Assembly: GCA_013791905.1 (NCBI GenBank)
Contig: VMSX01000011.1
Location: 310,001 to 374,000 of the forward strand
DNA from: Rhodocyclaceae bacterium
GTDB lineage: Bacteria > Pseudomonadota > Gammaproteobacteria > Burkholderiales > Rhodocyclaceae
Length of the DNA stretch: 64,000 bases
Direction: 5' to 3'
The position numbers were made by a program, and so were the translations under genes. Shown piece by piece: positions 19,570-28,156 of this stretch; position 1 is the stretch's first letter; each line of letters begins with the position of its first letter. Below the pieces are notes generated by a model, which searched no databases, was not told the DNA's origin, and saw only the letters and a program-made list of their open reading frames with translations.

Positions 19570-19615
19570 AAAAGTCGGCGTTGGCGGGATGAAATGCCCC
19601 GTAGCGGGTACGGCG
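19570..19615 (+). repeat. Family A repeat between motA and motB
   Basis: The +21 form with ATGAAATGCCCCGTAGCGGG, lying in the 102-bp gap and 22 bp upstream of the motB start. Confidence 0.8.
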
Positions 19616-19649
19616 TCAAGCAGTACGCACCAGCCCGTGGCCGGGTAAA

Positions 19650-20507
19650 TCATTTACCCTTGCGGCTCTTGAGGTCTTCCTCGAGTTCGATGAAGGTCGG
19701 ACGGTCAGTCGAGAACAGCACCTTGCGGCCAAACTCGACGGCGACCTGCGGGGCGTAGCCGTTCATGCTGGCCAGGAGTACCGCCTTGATGCATTGGTAG
19801 ATCTTGCTGCCCTCCTCCACCTTCTGTTCGAGTTGGCTGGCGATCGGCGCGACGAAACCATAAGAAGCCAGAATGCCAAGGAAGGTGCCGACCAGCGCAC
19901 CGCCAATCATCTTGCCCAGTACGGCGGGCGGCTGACCCACCGAGCCCATCACGTTGACCACGCCCATTACCGCGACGACGATACCAAATGCCGGCACGGC
20001 ATCGGCCACCTTGCTCATCACATGCGCCGGCACATGCGCTTCCTGATGATGGGTCTCGATCTCGATGTCCATCAAATTCTCGATCTCGAAGGCGTTCAGG
20101 TTGCCGCCGACCATCATGCGCAGATAATCCGTAATGAACTCCATCACATGGTGATCATGGGAAACGGATGGATACTTCGAGAAGATCGGGCTGGCTTCGG
20201 GGTTTTCGACATCGTTCTCGATGGACATCAGGCCTTCCTTGCGCACTTTTGCAAGGACCTCGAACAACATGGCCAGCAGGTCCATGTAGAGCGCCTTGTT
20301 GAAGGACGAACCCTTGAGGACGGTAGGCAATGCAGCGAGGGTGGCCTTGATCGCCTTGGTACCGTTGCCGGCGATAAAGCCGCCGATCATCAGACCGATA
20401 ATGGCGACGTACTCGAGGGGAACCCAGAGCGCACCCAGACTGCCATGCAGAGAGTAGGTGCCGATGGAGGCGAGCAGAACAATGACGTAGCCGACGAGCA
20501 GTAGCAT
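19650..20507 (-). CDS. motA: Flagellar stator protein MotA
   Basis: 285 residues with four membrane helices (about 2-20, 32-50, 168-190, 202-222). The cytoplasmic loop has the charged segment EVLAKVRKEGLMSIENDVE that contacts FliG, and FGIVVAVMGVVNVMGS and the second helix pair match the TonB-ExbD-like MotA family. With MotB it forms the proton channel of the motor. A hairpin terminator lies between flhC and this gene, so motAB probably has its own promoter; none could be identified by eye. Confidence 0.96.
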   Translation of the reverse strand: MLLLVGYVIVLLASIGTYSLHGSLGALWVPLEYVAIIGLMIGGFIAGNGTKAIKATLAALPTVLKGSSFNKALYMDLLAMLFEVLAKVRKEGLMSIENDVENPEASPIFSKYPSVSHDHHVMEFITDYLRMMVGGNLNAFEIENLMDIEIETHHQEAHVPAHVMSKVADAVPAFGIVVAVMGVVNVMGSVGQPPAVLGKMIGGALVGTFLGILASYGFVAPIASQLEQKVEEGSKIYQCIKAVLLASMNGYAPQVAVEFGRKVLFSTDRPTFIELEEDLKSRKGK

Positions 20508-20612
20508 GAATATTCTCGATTGTTTTCAGCCGGCGCGGGACACGGCGCAGGCCAGCAAACGCGATGATAGCGGCAAACACAGCCTCATGGCACGACGAAT
20601 TTGACCCAAATG

Positions 20613-20653
20613 AAAAGGGCACCCCCTCCAGCCACGGAGAAAAGGATGCCCTT
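20613..20653 (-). terminator. Rho-independent terminator after flhC
   Basis: Stem AAGGGCA at 20615-20621 pairs with TGCCCTT at 20647-20653, with an inner CTCC/GGAG pairing. On the minus strand the stem is followed by TTTTCATTT. It separates flhDC from motAB. Confidence 0.75.
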
Positions 20654-20683
20654 CAAAATGCCGGGAGGACGAATCAGGCCATA

Positions 20684-21229
20684 TCAGGCCACTGCCACAG
20701 GAACAGCCTGGGCTGGCCGACGGGTCTTGCCGGCGCGTGCCGGCATGTGGCAGAGACCGCAAACATAGTCGCGCTTCGGGTCATGGGCATGGGCAACAAA
20801 CTCACCGCCACAAGTCTTGCAGCGGGTCACCTGCAACATGCCCGCGTCGAAGAAGCGCACCATGGTCCAGGCGCGCGTCAGCGACAGCACGCTATCCATG
20901 CCGGAGCGACCAATTTGCTCCGAGTAAAGACGGTAGGCCTTGATGATGCGCTCAAGGCCGGAAAGGCCAGTGTGGCGCCCGAGGAAATTGAAATACGCCA
21001 TGAATAGAGAGGCATGCACGTTAGGCTGCCAAGTCATGAACCAGTCGGTCGAGAAGGGCAGCATGCCTTTAGGGGGCGAAACGCCGCGCACTTCCTTGTA
21101 CAGCTTGAGCAAACGCTCACGGGAAAGTTTGGTTTCGGCCTCAAGGAGTTGCAGGCGGGCGCCGAGCTCGATGAGTTCAATGGCAAGACGAATATCTCTC
21201 GCCTCCGAGATTACGGATTTATTACGCAT
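20684..21229 (-). CDS. flhC: Flagellar master regulator subunit FlhC
   Basis: 181 residues. The N-terminal part (AIELIELGARLQLLEAETKLSRERLLKLYKEVRG) and the C-terminal zinc site, with four cysteines in RCKTCGGEF and YVCGLCHMP, are diagnostic. With FlhD it forms the FlhD4C2 activator of class II flagellar promoters. The gene overlaps no neighbour and follows flhD by 33 bp with a good Shine-Dalgarno (CAGGAGA). A basic C-terminal tail (KTRRPAQAVPVAVA) follows the zinc site. Confidence 0.96.
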   Translation of the reverse strand: MRNKSVISEARDIRLAIELIELGARLQLLEAETKLSRERLLKLYKEVRGVSPPKGMLPFSTDWFMTWQPNVHASLFMAYFNFLGRHTGLSGLERIIKAYRLYSEQIGRSGMDSVLSLTRAWTMVRFFDAGMLQVTRCKTCGGEFVAHAHDPKRDYVCGLCHMPARAGKTRRPAQAVPVAVA

Positions 21230-21262
21230 GGGGGTCTCCTGAAAGTGCTGGGATCGACAGCG

Positions 21263-21580
21263 TCAGGCAACCGACTCAACCGGCCTGCCGGCGGCAAGAA
21301 TGGCCGCATGGATATGACCGACGCCGCGCTCGCGCTCGTGGTTGGCCAGCAGATCGATCAGCAGCGTATCGTCAAACCGGAAACTGCACAGCAACATGTC
21401 CGAGCTGGCCATTTTCAGGACCTGCCCAGGGGTCAGGGCTTCCAGAATGTCGGCAATCTCCTCACTGATGCCCAGACGAAACACGGCGGTTTCCCGATCG
21501 GAACGAACCATGTTCTGCGCCAGCATCAGGTAAGCAAGATTGACTTCCTTTATGTCATTGTAGGTGTCAGTCGGTTTCAT
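21263..21580 (-). CDS. flhD: Flagellar master regulator subunit FlhD
   Basis: 105 residues from the ATG at 21580 (MKPTDTYNDIKEVNLAYLMLAQNMV). I chose this start over an in-frame ATG 25 codons upstream because AAGGAGAG lies 7 nt before it and the family starts here. LGISEEIADILEALTPGQVLKMASSDMLLCSFRFDD matches the FlhD dimer core, with the cysteine that forms the disulfide in E. coli FlhD. First gene of the flhDC operon. Confidence 0.95.
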   Translation of the reverse strand: MKPTDTYNDIKEVNLAYLMLAQNMVRSDRETAVFRLGISEEIADILEALTPGQVLKMASSDMLLCSFRFDDTLLIDLLANHERERGVGHIHAAILAAGRPVESVA

Positions 21581-21699
21581 CTTGGCTCTCCTTGCATTGC
21601 CGCCATACCGGGGCGAGGAGACTTTCCGCGCATGCCCGTTTGGCAGTGATGGCATTGTCGAGCGTTTTTGACAAGAAGAAAATCACTGGAAAGACCATC

Positions 21700-21750
21700 C
21701 TTTTGTAAGAATAGGATGGGAGCCTCTTGTAAGAAAAAACCTTACAAAAT
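21700..21750 (-). promoter_or_regulatory. Inverted repeat in the flhDC upstream region
   Basis: The 215-bp gap between the diguanylate cyclase stop and flhD contains TTGTAAG (21727-21733), a 7-bp spacer and its complement CTTACAA (21741-21747), plus a further direct copy TTTTGTAAGAA at 21701. No typical U-tract follows, so an operator is more likely than a terminator. A -10/-35 pair could not be placed with confidence. Confidence 0.4.
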
Positions 21751-21795
21751 TGCTCTTATCTCATGTTTTGAATTGATTTTTTCTGGTTAGCAGTG

Positions 21796-23736
21796 CTACT
21801 GGACGGTCTCAACGCAGTTTTTGCCCAGCTGCTTTGCCTGGTAAGCCCCCTCATCGGCGCGCTTGATCAAGGCATCGATATCCGGGGTATCCATGCCACG
21901 TGCCGCCACGCCGACACTGATACTGCATTTGAGAGCCATTCCACCTACGGGCAACTTGACCTCGGCAACCGCCTTCCGCACGCGCTCACCGCACAGCATT
22001 GCAGCCGCGAGATCGGTTTCCGGGCAGATGACAATGAACTCGTCGCCACCGGTGCGGCAGACCACATCCTGCGCACGCAACCCGGACTTGATCGCCTGTG
22101 CCGTCTGCTTGAGCACCACATCGCCAACATCGTGGCCATGCGTGTCGTTGATCGCCTTGAAGTTATCGACGTCAATCATCATGCAAGCCATCGACCGCTT
22201 GCTGCGGTTGGTTGCCTGCCATTCCTGCTGGAAGCGTTCGATGGCGTAGCGCCGATTCGGCAAGCCGGTCAGCACGTCGGTGAGCGCGGCTTCCTGCAGG
22301 CGTTGATTGGTGACCGCCAGTTCAGCGGCGAAGCGGCGAATTTCCTCGCGATCGCGTTCGATTTCCTGTTGCAGAGTCATCACACGCTGACCGGCGCGCA
22401 TGCGGGCGCCCAGCACGCGGGCTTTGAGCGGCTTGCTCATGAAGTCGTCCGCACCGGCATCGAAGGCCTCGATCAATTTTTCCTCGGTATCCAATGCCGT
22501 CAGGATGAGAATGTAGATGGCCCGGCCGAGCTTGGTCTGCCGCAGCGAGCGTGTCAGTTCAACGCCATCCATGCCAGGCATCATCCAGTCGGTGATCAGG
22601 ATGTGCGGCTGGATTTCAAGCGCCATGTCGAAACCGTCCCGACCATTGCTCGCTTCAAATACGACATAGCCCGCCTGCAACAATATCGTGCTCAGGAGCG
22701 TGCGGATGCTTTGATCGTCATCAACCACCAGCACCCGCAAATTGCCATTGACACCGGTCGCGCTGGGCATGCCGGTCTGCGACAGTTCGGGCGCCGCCGG
22801 CGCCCTGGATAGCTCATCAAAGGGTGGCACATCATTGGCATCAACGCTCAACTGGGCAGCCCATTCCTGCCAGTCGCGCACCACCCGGTCGCACACGGTC
22901 GTCAGTGCCTCGCTATTCAGGGAAAGTTTGCTGCCGACCAGAAACAGCTTGAGCATCAGTCCGCGTCGTTCCGCTTCGGCGGCCAGACAAATGTCGGCAA
23001 TCAGCCGTGCCAGGGTAAGCGTCCAGGTCAAGCGATAGGGACGCGAATCGGCCGGGAACGCTGCGTCATCCGGCGCTTCATGCGCCAGCACCGGATCGAT
23101 AAACATGCGCGGCAGCCCCCAGTCCTGCAATATCGCTGCCGTCAATTCGGTGTGCGTCAAGGCGAAAGCATTTTGCTCAAGGGCACTGAGCGAAATGCTG
23201 CGATCACTCATGATCTGCCCCAGCAGCCGCGAGTACTCCTCGGGGAACACTGTGGCCAGCGACAGTTCGCCAATGCGACACAGCAGTCCGACACTGAAAG
23301 CCTCCTCGGGAGGCGCCGTGCGTACCTGTGCGGCAATCGTCTGTGCGGCAACTGCGCAAGCCAACGAATGCGACCAGAAACGGCGGTAGTTGAAATTGGC
23401 ACATTGCCCGCTGCGATGTCCGGTCAGCAGCGAAAAACTCAGCGCGAGGTAGCGCACTGTCGGAGTACCCAGCAGGATCAACGCGTCCTGCACCGCCGCG
23501 ACGGGCCGCTGTGCACCAATCTCCGGAGCATTGGCAGCCTTGATCAACCGACCGACCAGGGCCGGGTCAGTCTGCACGGCGCGCACCAGCTCGGCAATCG
23601 ATACATCATCCTTGCGTGTCAGCCGCATTACCGCCAAAGCTGCCCCTTTGGGCGAAGGCAGTTCGCCCATCGCCTTGAGTTCCTGCAACCGGTCAAACCG
23701 GAAATGTTTGACGTTGTCGGGAAGCGGCTCGCTCAT
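21796..23736 (-). CDS. HDOD-receiver-GGDEF protein, probable diguanylate cyclase
   Basis: 646 residues. An HDOD domain (about 15-215, LPSPKGAALAVMRLTRKDD, FWSHSLACAVAAQTIA) precedes a receiver (~335-450; LVVDDDQSIRTLL, ITDWMMPGMDGVE, KPLKARVLGAR), a short coiled coil (MTLQQEIERDREEIRRF) and a GGDEF domain (~480-646). The active motif RTGGDEF is intact, and RAQD five residues before it matches the allosteric c-di-GMP inhibitory site. It should therefore make c-di-GMP under control of a phosphorelay. It lies next to flhDC on the same strand, suggesting a link between c-di-GMP and motility. The gene is followed by the flhDC regulatory region. Confidence 0.93.
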   Translation of the reverse strand: MSEPLPDNVKHFRFDRLQELKAMGELPSPKGAALAVMRLTRKDDVSIAELVRAVQTDPALVGRLIKAANAPEIGAQRPVAAVQDALILLGTPTVRYLALSFSLLTGHRSGQCANFNYRRFWSHSLACAVAAQTIAAQVRTAPPEEAFSVGLLCRIGELSLATVFPEEYSRLLGQIMSDRSISLSALEQNAFALTHTELTAAILQDWGLPRMFIDPVLAHEAPDDAAFPADSRPYRLTWTLTLARLIADICLAAEAERRGLMLKLFLVGSKLSLNSEALTTVCDRVVRDWQEWAAQLSVDANDVPPFDELSRAPAAPELSQTGMPSATGVNGNLRVLVVDDDQSIRTLLSTILLQAGYVVFEASNGRDGFDMALEIQPHILITDWMMPGMDGVELTRSLRQTKLGRAIYILILTALDTEEKLIEAFDAGADDFMSKPLKARVLGARMRAGQRVMTLQQEIERDREEIRRFAAELAVTNQRLQEAALTDVLTGLPNRRYAIERFQQEWQATNRSKRSMACMMIDVDNFKAINDTHGHDVGDVVLKQTAQAIKSGLRAQDVVCRTGGDEFIVICPETDLAAAMLCGERVRKAVAEVKLPVGGMALKCSISVGVAARGMDTPDIDALIKRADEGAYQAKQLGKNCVETVQ

Positions 23737-23870
23737 GATTGTTATTGTGTCAGCCTCCCTCTTAAAAGGGTTGTATTGGTCACCCCAGAAGGTGCCCCCT
23801 GATTTAACAGGGATTTATACCACTGCCGTAACGCTTTGTGTTGCTGGCTGACGCGCTAAAATCCTCTGCC

Positions 23871-24419
23871 ATGGAACCCGCCATCAACTATTGCTGCACC
23901 TGCGCCGCGCCAGTCAGCTTGCGTGTCCCGCAGGGCGATAGCCTGCCACGTCATGTTTGTGACGTCTGCGGCGCCATCCACTACCGCAACCCGCGCATGG
24001 TGGTGGGCGCTTTGCCCCTCTGGGAAGATCGCATCTTGCTGTGCCGCCGCGCCATCGAGCCACGGCACGGTTACTGGACACTGCCCTCTGGCTTCATGGA
24101 AAATCAGGAAACCATTGCGGAAGCTGCTGCACGCGAGACCCGCGAGGAAGCCTGCGCCGACATCGAACTGGATGACCTGTACACGATGATTTCCGTGCCG
24201 CACATCAACCAAGTGCATTTGGTTTTTCGTGCCCGCTTGCTCAAGGCGGAGTTCGCGCCAGGCGAAGAAAGTCTCGAAGTGGCGCTGTTCGACGAAGCCA
24301 GCATCCCCTGGGATGAAATTGCTTTCCGCACCATCGCCATCACCCTGCGCCACTTCTTTGCCGATCGCGCGGCGGGGCGCTTCGGGTTTCACGTCGAGGC
24401 GATCGCACCACCGCGCTGA
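23871..24419 (+). CDS. Nudix hydrolase with N-terminal zinc ribbon
   Basis: 182 residues from ATG at 23871 (MEPAINYCCTCAAPV). Cysteine pairs CCTC and CDVCG form a zinc ribbon. The Nudix box GFMENQETIAEAAARETREE holds the metal-binding glutamates, followed by ACADIE. Close relatives of this type (NudC-like or YjaD-like) act on nucleotide substrates such as NADH, but the precise substrate is unknown. An upstream in-frame ATG (23838) lacks a Shine-Dalgarno. Convergent with tonB. Confidence 0.88.
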   Translation: MEPAINYCCTCAAPVSLRVPQGDSLPRHVCDVCGAIHYRNPRMVVGALPLWEDRILLCRRAIEPRHGYWTLPSGFMENQETIAEAAARETREEACADIELDDLYTMISVPHINQVHLVFRARLLKAEFAPGEESLEVALFDEASIPWDEIAFRTIAITLRHFFADRAAGRFGFHVEAIAPPR

Positions 24420-24448
24420 CAGCCCACGCTCCCGATTGAGCGTCCCGC

Positions 24449-25303
24449 CTACTCTTCAACCTCGAACACCACTGGCAGCGACACCGCGAAGCTTTGTCCA
24501 CGCAAGGACTCGGGCAACACGACCCGCGTTACCGCCTGCCGCAACATCTCCAGCGCCGCCGCATCGAGAACGGCATAACCGCTGGACCGGCTCAGGTCGA
24601 CTCGGCGCACCGGCAACCCCGTCTCTATTGTGACCCGCACTTCGGCGGTGCCGGCCAAACCATCGCGCCGGGCCACCTCGGGGTAACGGCGGAAGCGCCG
24701 CGCCTCAACTGCCAGCGCCATGCGGAACTGCCGCAATCCGGCGGCATTTGCGCCACGCTCATCGGCCTCTTTCGCAAGGGCAACCGTAGCCGGGCCGGAT
24801 GTGGCGCGCGACACGACACCACCCGGAGTTTCGCTGGCGATTGCCCGGGTTTTGTTCGGAACTGACGGCTGGGCAAAAGTCGGCGTGACCGAAGGAAATC
24901 CCTGTGGGACTGGCGGTACGGCGATAGCCGGTACCGCCGCGTGGGATTGGACGGCATTAGCTGCTGCCGGTTGCGTTGGCGCAGGATCAGGCTGAGGTTT
25001 TTGCGTGGCTGCAACATCAGCCTCGTGCACCGGGCTTGGCGGGGTTGCAACCACCGGTGCCGGGGATAAATCACGCTGCAAAATCGCCGCAGGCTCAGCG
25101 GCTGCAACTGAAACAGGAGGCGTCCCGGGCAGCAATACACCGCGCAGGATACTGGCGGGCGGCAAACTGAATTCCGCTGGAGCAAACTGCGGCGCCAGCC
25201 CCAGCAACACCAGCGCGTGCAGGAACAATGACAAAAGCACGGGGCGCAACGGAAATCCCCGCAAATACCGGGTCTTTTCCTGCTGCCAAGACGAACTTTC
25301 CAT
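24449..25303 (-). CDS. TonB-family energy transducer
   Basis: 284 residues from ATG at 25303 (MESSSWQQEKTRYLRGF). One N-terminal membrane helix (~18-37, PVLLSLFLHALVLLGLAPQF) leads to a long proline/alanine-rich periplasmic spacer and a C-terminal TonB domain (RYPEVARRDGLAGTAEVRVTIETG, ALEMLRQAVTRVVLP). It transmits proton motive force to outer-membrane receptors. The spacer includes a family A repeat read as VPPVPQGFPSVTPTF. A much longer in-frame ORF reaching 26338 runs through unrelated genes; I reject it. The neighbouring exbBD genes are not in the window. Confidence 0.9.
   Translation of the reverse strand: MESSSWQQEKTRYLRGFPLRPVLLSLFLHALVLLGLAPQFAPAEFSLPPASILRGVLLPGTPPVSVAAAEPAAILQRDLSPAPVVATPPSPVHEADVAATQKPQPDPAPTQPAAANAVQSHAAVPAIAVPPVPQGFPSVTPTFAQPSVPNKTRAIASETPGGVVSRATSGPATVALAKEADERGANAAGLRQFRMALAVEARRFRRYPEVARRDGLAGTAEVRVTIETGLPVRRVDLSRSSGYAVLDAAALEMLRQAVTRVVLPESLRGQSFAVSLPVVFEVEE
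24875..24923 (+). repeat. Family A repeat in the tonB spacer
   Basis: Long (+24) form; after it GGTAC/GTACC arms form another stem. Read in frame on the minus strand. Confidence 0.8.
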
Positions 25304-25369
25304 TGTCACAATGCTCTGATAGGCTTCGGGACTAATTGTAAGGCGAATGCAGTCTGGCCAATCGAAACC

Positions 25370-25945
25370 ATGGGCGCTTATCCCCTGATCCTCACGCTTG
25401 ATCCGCATGGCGTGCCACACCGCTGGGTGACGTGGCAGCACGCCTGTTTCTATTACGCCAAGGACCAAGTGGCCTGGGTCGCCGGGGATAACAGTTTCAC
25501 CATTCATGGTGGTCTCAGCCGCTTGACCGGGCAGCAATCGGAAATCTGCACGAACAGCATCATCGCCATCAAGGGCCGCGCGCTGGCCGGGCGTCAATTC
25601 ACCCAGGTGCCGCCACTCGACAACTGCGAGCTGTTTCATCGTGACCGCCACATCTGCGCCTATTGTGGCGACAGCCTGTCCAGCACCCGCCTGACGCGCG
25701 ATCATGTGGCACCGGTTTCGCAAGGCGGCCGCGACACCTGGATGAACGTGGTCACCGCCTGCCGGTCCTGCAATCAGCGAAAAAGCGGGCGCACGCCCGA
25801 GCAGGCCGGCATGCAACTCCTGTATGCGCCCTATGTGCCCAACAAGGCGGAATACCTGATTCTCTGCAACCGCAACATCCTGGCCGACCAGATGGACTTC
25901 CTGGCACGGCATGTGCCGAGCGCAAGTCGCATACTGCAGGCATAA
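25370..25945 (+). CDS. HNH endonuclease family protein
   Basis: 191 residues. The C-terminal half has the HNH nuclease core: paired cysteines CAYCG and CRSCNQRKSGR bracket LTRDHVAPVSQGG and WMNVVTAC. The N-terminal ~90 residues (PHRWVTWQHACFYYAKDQVAWVAGD) are as in standalone bacterial HNH proteins found in many beta- and gammaproteobacteria. Function is unclear: a housekeeping or repair role is as likely as defence. It is divergent from tonB with a 66-bp gap. No Shine-Dalgarno is obvious. Confidence 0.85.
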   Translation: MGAYPLILTLDPHGVPHRWVTWQHACFYYAKDQVAWVAGDNSFTIHGGLSRLTGQQSEICTNSIIAIKGRALAGRQFTQVPPLDNCELFHRDRHICAYCGDSLSSTRLTRDHVAPVSQGGRDTWMNVVTACRSCNQRKSGRTPEQAGMQLLYAPYVPNKAEYLILCNRNILADQMDFLARHVPSASRILQA

Positions 25946-26004
25946 GCGTCTCTTAATCTTCGGCGCGCAACATGGCCCCTGTCGAATCACGATAGGAGCC
26001 AACC

Positions 26005-26120
26005 ATGAACAACAGGTTTTTCTCGCCGTCGCCATCACCCCGGCGGCGTTTCGGTGGAAAAGTTGCAGAATGACGATGAGCACATGACCAGAGCGGACAC
26101 GCAAGAAAACATCAGGATGA
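26005..26120 (+). pseudogene. Possible remnant of a PepSY-type gene before the response regulator
   Basis: ATG at 26005 with a strong AGGAG reads MNNRFFSPSPS and stops after 22 codons. Shifting frame once gives FLAVAI, a signal-peptide-like stretch, and the next frame reads VSVEKLQNDDEHM at the far end, resembling the C-terminus of the small PepSY-domain periplasmic proteins often encoded next to QseBC-like pairs. This fits a small gene with an internal deletion; alternatively it is a short leader peptide. Confidence 0.3.
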
Positions 26121-26130
26121 CTACTAGACC

Positions 26131-26790
26131 ATGCGCATCCTGATCGTCGAAGACGACCGCCTGCTCGGCGCTGGCATCCTCGCCGGCGTGAAGCAGGCGG
26201 AGGTTCAGGCCGACTGGGTGGAGGACGGCGCGGCAGCGTTGGCAGCGCTCCAGTCCGAGCCCTTTTCAGCGGTGGTGCTCGATCTCGGCCTGCCGCGCCT
26301 GTCGGGGCTCGAGGTGCTGCGCGAACTGCGTGCGGCACGCAATACCATTCCCGTACTGATCCTCACCGCTCGCGACACCTCGCAGGACGTGATCGCCGGA
26401 CTCGACGCGGGGGCAGACGACTACATGATCAAACCCTTCGACCTCGGCGAGCTCGCGGCCAGGCTGCGCGCACTGGTGCGGCGTGCCGCCGGCAGTGCCG
26501 CGCCACTGCTCGAACACGGCGACCTGCAGCTTGACCCGGCGGCACGCCAGATCAGCTGGCAGGGCAAACCGGTCGATCTCGCACCACGCGAGTTCGCCGT
26601 GCTGCACGAACTGCTGCTCAACGCCGGCCGCGTGCTGACCCGCGCCCAGATCGAAGCCAAGCTCTACCCTTGGGGCGAGGAGGTCGAGTCGAACGCGCTG
26701 GAGGTGCATATTCACCATCTGCGCAAGAAGCTCGCGCCGGAGTTGATCCGTACCGTGCGCGGCGTCGGCTACATGGTGCCGCGTGAATAG
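26131..26790 (+). CDS. OmpR/PhoB-family response regulator (QseB/PmrA-like)
   Basis: 219 residues. Receiver: ILIVEDDRLLGAGI, Asp in VVLDLGLPRLSGLEV, Thr in LILTARD, Lys in MIKPFDLGEL. The C-terminal winged helix (SWQGKPVDLAPREFAVLHELLLNAG, NALEVHIHHLRKKL, IRTVRGVGYMVP) binds DNA. It pairs with the histidine kinase that follows, overlapping it by eight bases. The target genes are unknown. Confidence 0.93.
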   Translation: MRILIVEDDRLLGAGILAGVKQAEVQADWVEDGAAALAALQSEPFSAVVLDLGLPRLSGLEVLRELRAARNTIPVLILTARDTSQDVIAGLDAGADDYMIKPFDLGELAARLRALVRRAAGSAAPLLEHGDLQLDPAARQISWQGKPVDLAPREFAVLHELLLNAGRVLTRAQIEAKLYPWGEEVESNALEVHIHHLRKKLAPELIRTVRGVGYMVPRE

Positions 26791-28156
26791 CCTGAGGGCG
26801 CGGCTGATCGCCGGCGTGGTCGGCCTCGTCACGGTCATCTGGCTCGGCGTGACGCTGGCCGCCTGGCTCGAGACCCGCCATGAGACCGAGGAAATCCTCG
26901 ACGCCCACCTGGCCCAGGCGGCGGCGCTGTTGACCGCCTTCGTCGGCCACGAAGCCGACGAACTCGACGAACATCTGCCGACCAACCGTTACCTGCACAA
27001 GGTGACATTCCAGGTCTGGGACGGTGGACGCAAGTTGCTCGTCCATTCCGCCAACGCACCCGATCATCGGCTGTCCGCCAGCGACCACGGCTTCTCCGAT
27101 GCCAGTTTCGACGGTGACCGCTGGCGCGTTTTCAGCCAGTGGAGCGACGATGGCCGCTATCTCGTCCAGGTCGGCGAAACCTTCGATGTGCGGGACGACA
27201 TTTCGCGCGAACTCGCCGGCCACCTGCTGGCGCCACTTGCCGTCGCCCTGCCACTGCTGGCGCTCGGGCTGGCGCTGCTGATCGGTCGCGGCCTGCGGCC
27301 ACTGTCCACCCTGGCCGACGACATTGGCCGCCGCGATGCCAACCGTCTTGACCAGGTCGATACGGCGCGCGCACCCAGCGAACTCAAGCCCGTGCTCGAC
27401 CGGCTCAACCAGCTGTTCGCGCGCCTGAGCCGTTCGATCGAGCTTGAACGCCGCTTCACCGCCGACACCGCCCACGAGCTGCGCACCCCGCTGGCAGCCA
27501 TGCGCACCCATGCCCAAGTGGCACAAGGGGCAACCTCGGTTGATGAACGTGAGGCCGCCATTTCCCATGTCATCGAGGCTACCGACCGCGCCACTCATCT
27601 GCTCGAACAATTGCTGACGCTGGCACGTCTCGACGCCCCTGCGGCCAGCCAGTCGTTTGTCGCCTGCGACCTGCGCCAGATTGCCCGCACCGTGTTGGCC
27701 GCCGCCGCACCGGCAGCATTACTCAAGCAGATCGAAGTTGAGCTCGTCGAAGGGCCCAGCGTTGCCGTACCCGGCGACCCGACGCTGCTCGGCGTGCTGT
27801 TGCGCAACCTCATCGACAATGCCGTGCGTTACAGCCCGCCAAAAGTCGGCGTTGGCGTGACGGCGGGCCTTACCGCAGCCGGAGAACCCTTCGTTGCAGT
27901 CAGCGACCAAGGTCCCGGTATTCCACCCGCCGAGCGCAGTCGCGTCCTCGACCGCTTCCACCGCATCGCCGGTAGCGGTGCTTCCGGCTCCGGCCTGGGC
28001 CTGTCGATTGTCGCGCGCATCGCCGAGTTGCACGGCGCCCGCCTTGAGCTCGACAGCAGCCCCGACGGTAAAGGCCTTGGCGCGCGCGTGGTGTTTTCGT
28101 CGCGCGGTTCCACAGTTAAAGACCGCCCCTCCCAACCTCCCCGCGCGGGGAGGTGA
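26783..28156 (+). CDS. Sensor histidine kinase (QseC-like)
   Basis: 457 residues from GTG at 26783 (MNSLRARLIAGVV). Two membrane helices (~7-30 and ~150-172) flank a periplasmic domain of ~120 residues. A HAMP region precedes the dimerisation helix with phospho-accepting His in DTAHELRTPLAAM, then the ATPase with NAVRYSP (N-box), DQGPGIPPAER and GSGLGLSIV. A family A repeat (KVGVGVTA) is inserted between NAVRYSPP and GEPFVAVSDQG, at a beta-hairpin. The C-terminus (DRPSQPPRAGR) and the stop come from a composite repeat. Whether the kinase is still active needs testing. Confidence 0.92.
   Translation: MNSLRARLIAGVVGLVTVIWLGVTLAAWLETRHETEEILDAHLAQAAALLTAFVGHEADELDEHLPTNRYLHKVTFQVWDGGRKLLVHSANAPDHRLSASDHGFSDASFDGDRWRVFSQWSDDGRYLVQVGETFDVRDDISRELAGHLLAPLAVALPLLALGLALLIGRGLRPLSTLADDIGRRDANRLDQVDTARAPSELKPVLDRLNQLFARLSRSIELERRFTADTAHELRTPLAAMRTHAQVAQGATSVDEREAAISHVIEATDRATHLLEQLLTLARLDAPAASQSFVACDLRQIARTVLAAAAPAALLKQIEVELVEGPSVAVPGDPTLLGVLLRNLIDNAVRYSPPKVGVGVTAGLTAAGEPFVAVSDQGPGIPPAERSRVLDRFHRIAGSGASGSGLGLSIVARIAELHGARLELDSSPDGKGLGARVVFSSRGSTVKDRPSQPPRAGR
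27841..27865 (+). repeat. Family A repeat inside the histidine kinase ATPase domain
   Basis: Short form, 25 bp including AAAAGTCGGCG, read in frame as KVGVGVTA just after the N-box. Confidence 0.8.

Noticed and set aside
20508-20612. Sigma28 promoter before motA
   Set aside because: TCAAATTC and GCCGCTAT boxes exist, but the 22-bp spacing is wrong for FliA.
21727-21747. Rho-independent terminator for the diguanylate cyclase gene
   Set aside because: The stem is short and AT-rich and no U-run follows it; the T-run is in the loop.
24449-26338. A single 629-codon frame on the minus strand
   Set aside because: Only the 24449-25303 part is TonB; the rest is antisense to the HNH and response regulator genes and has no homology.
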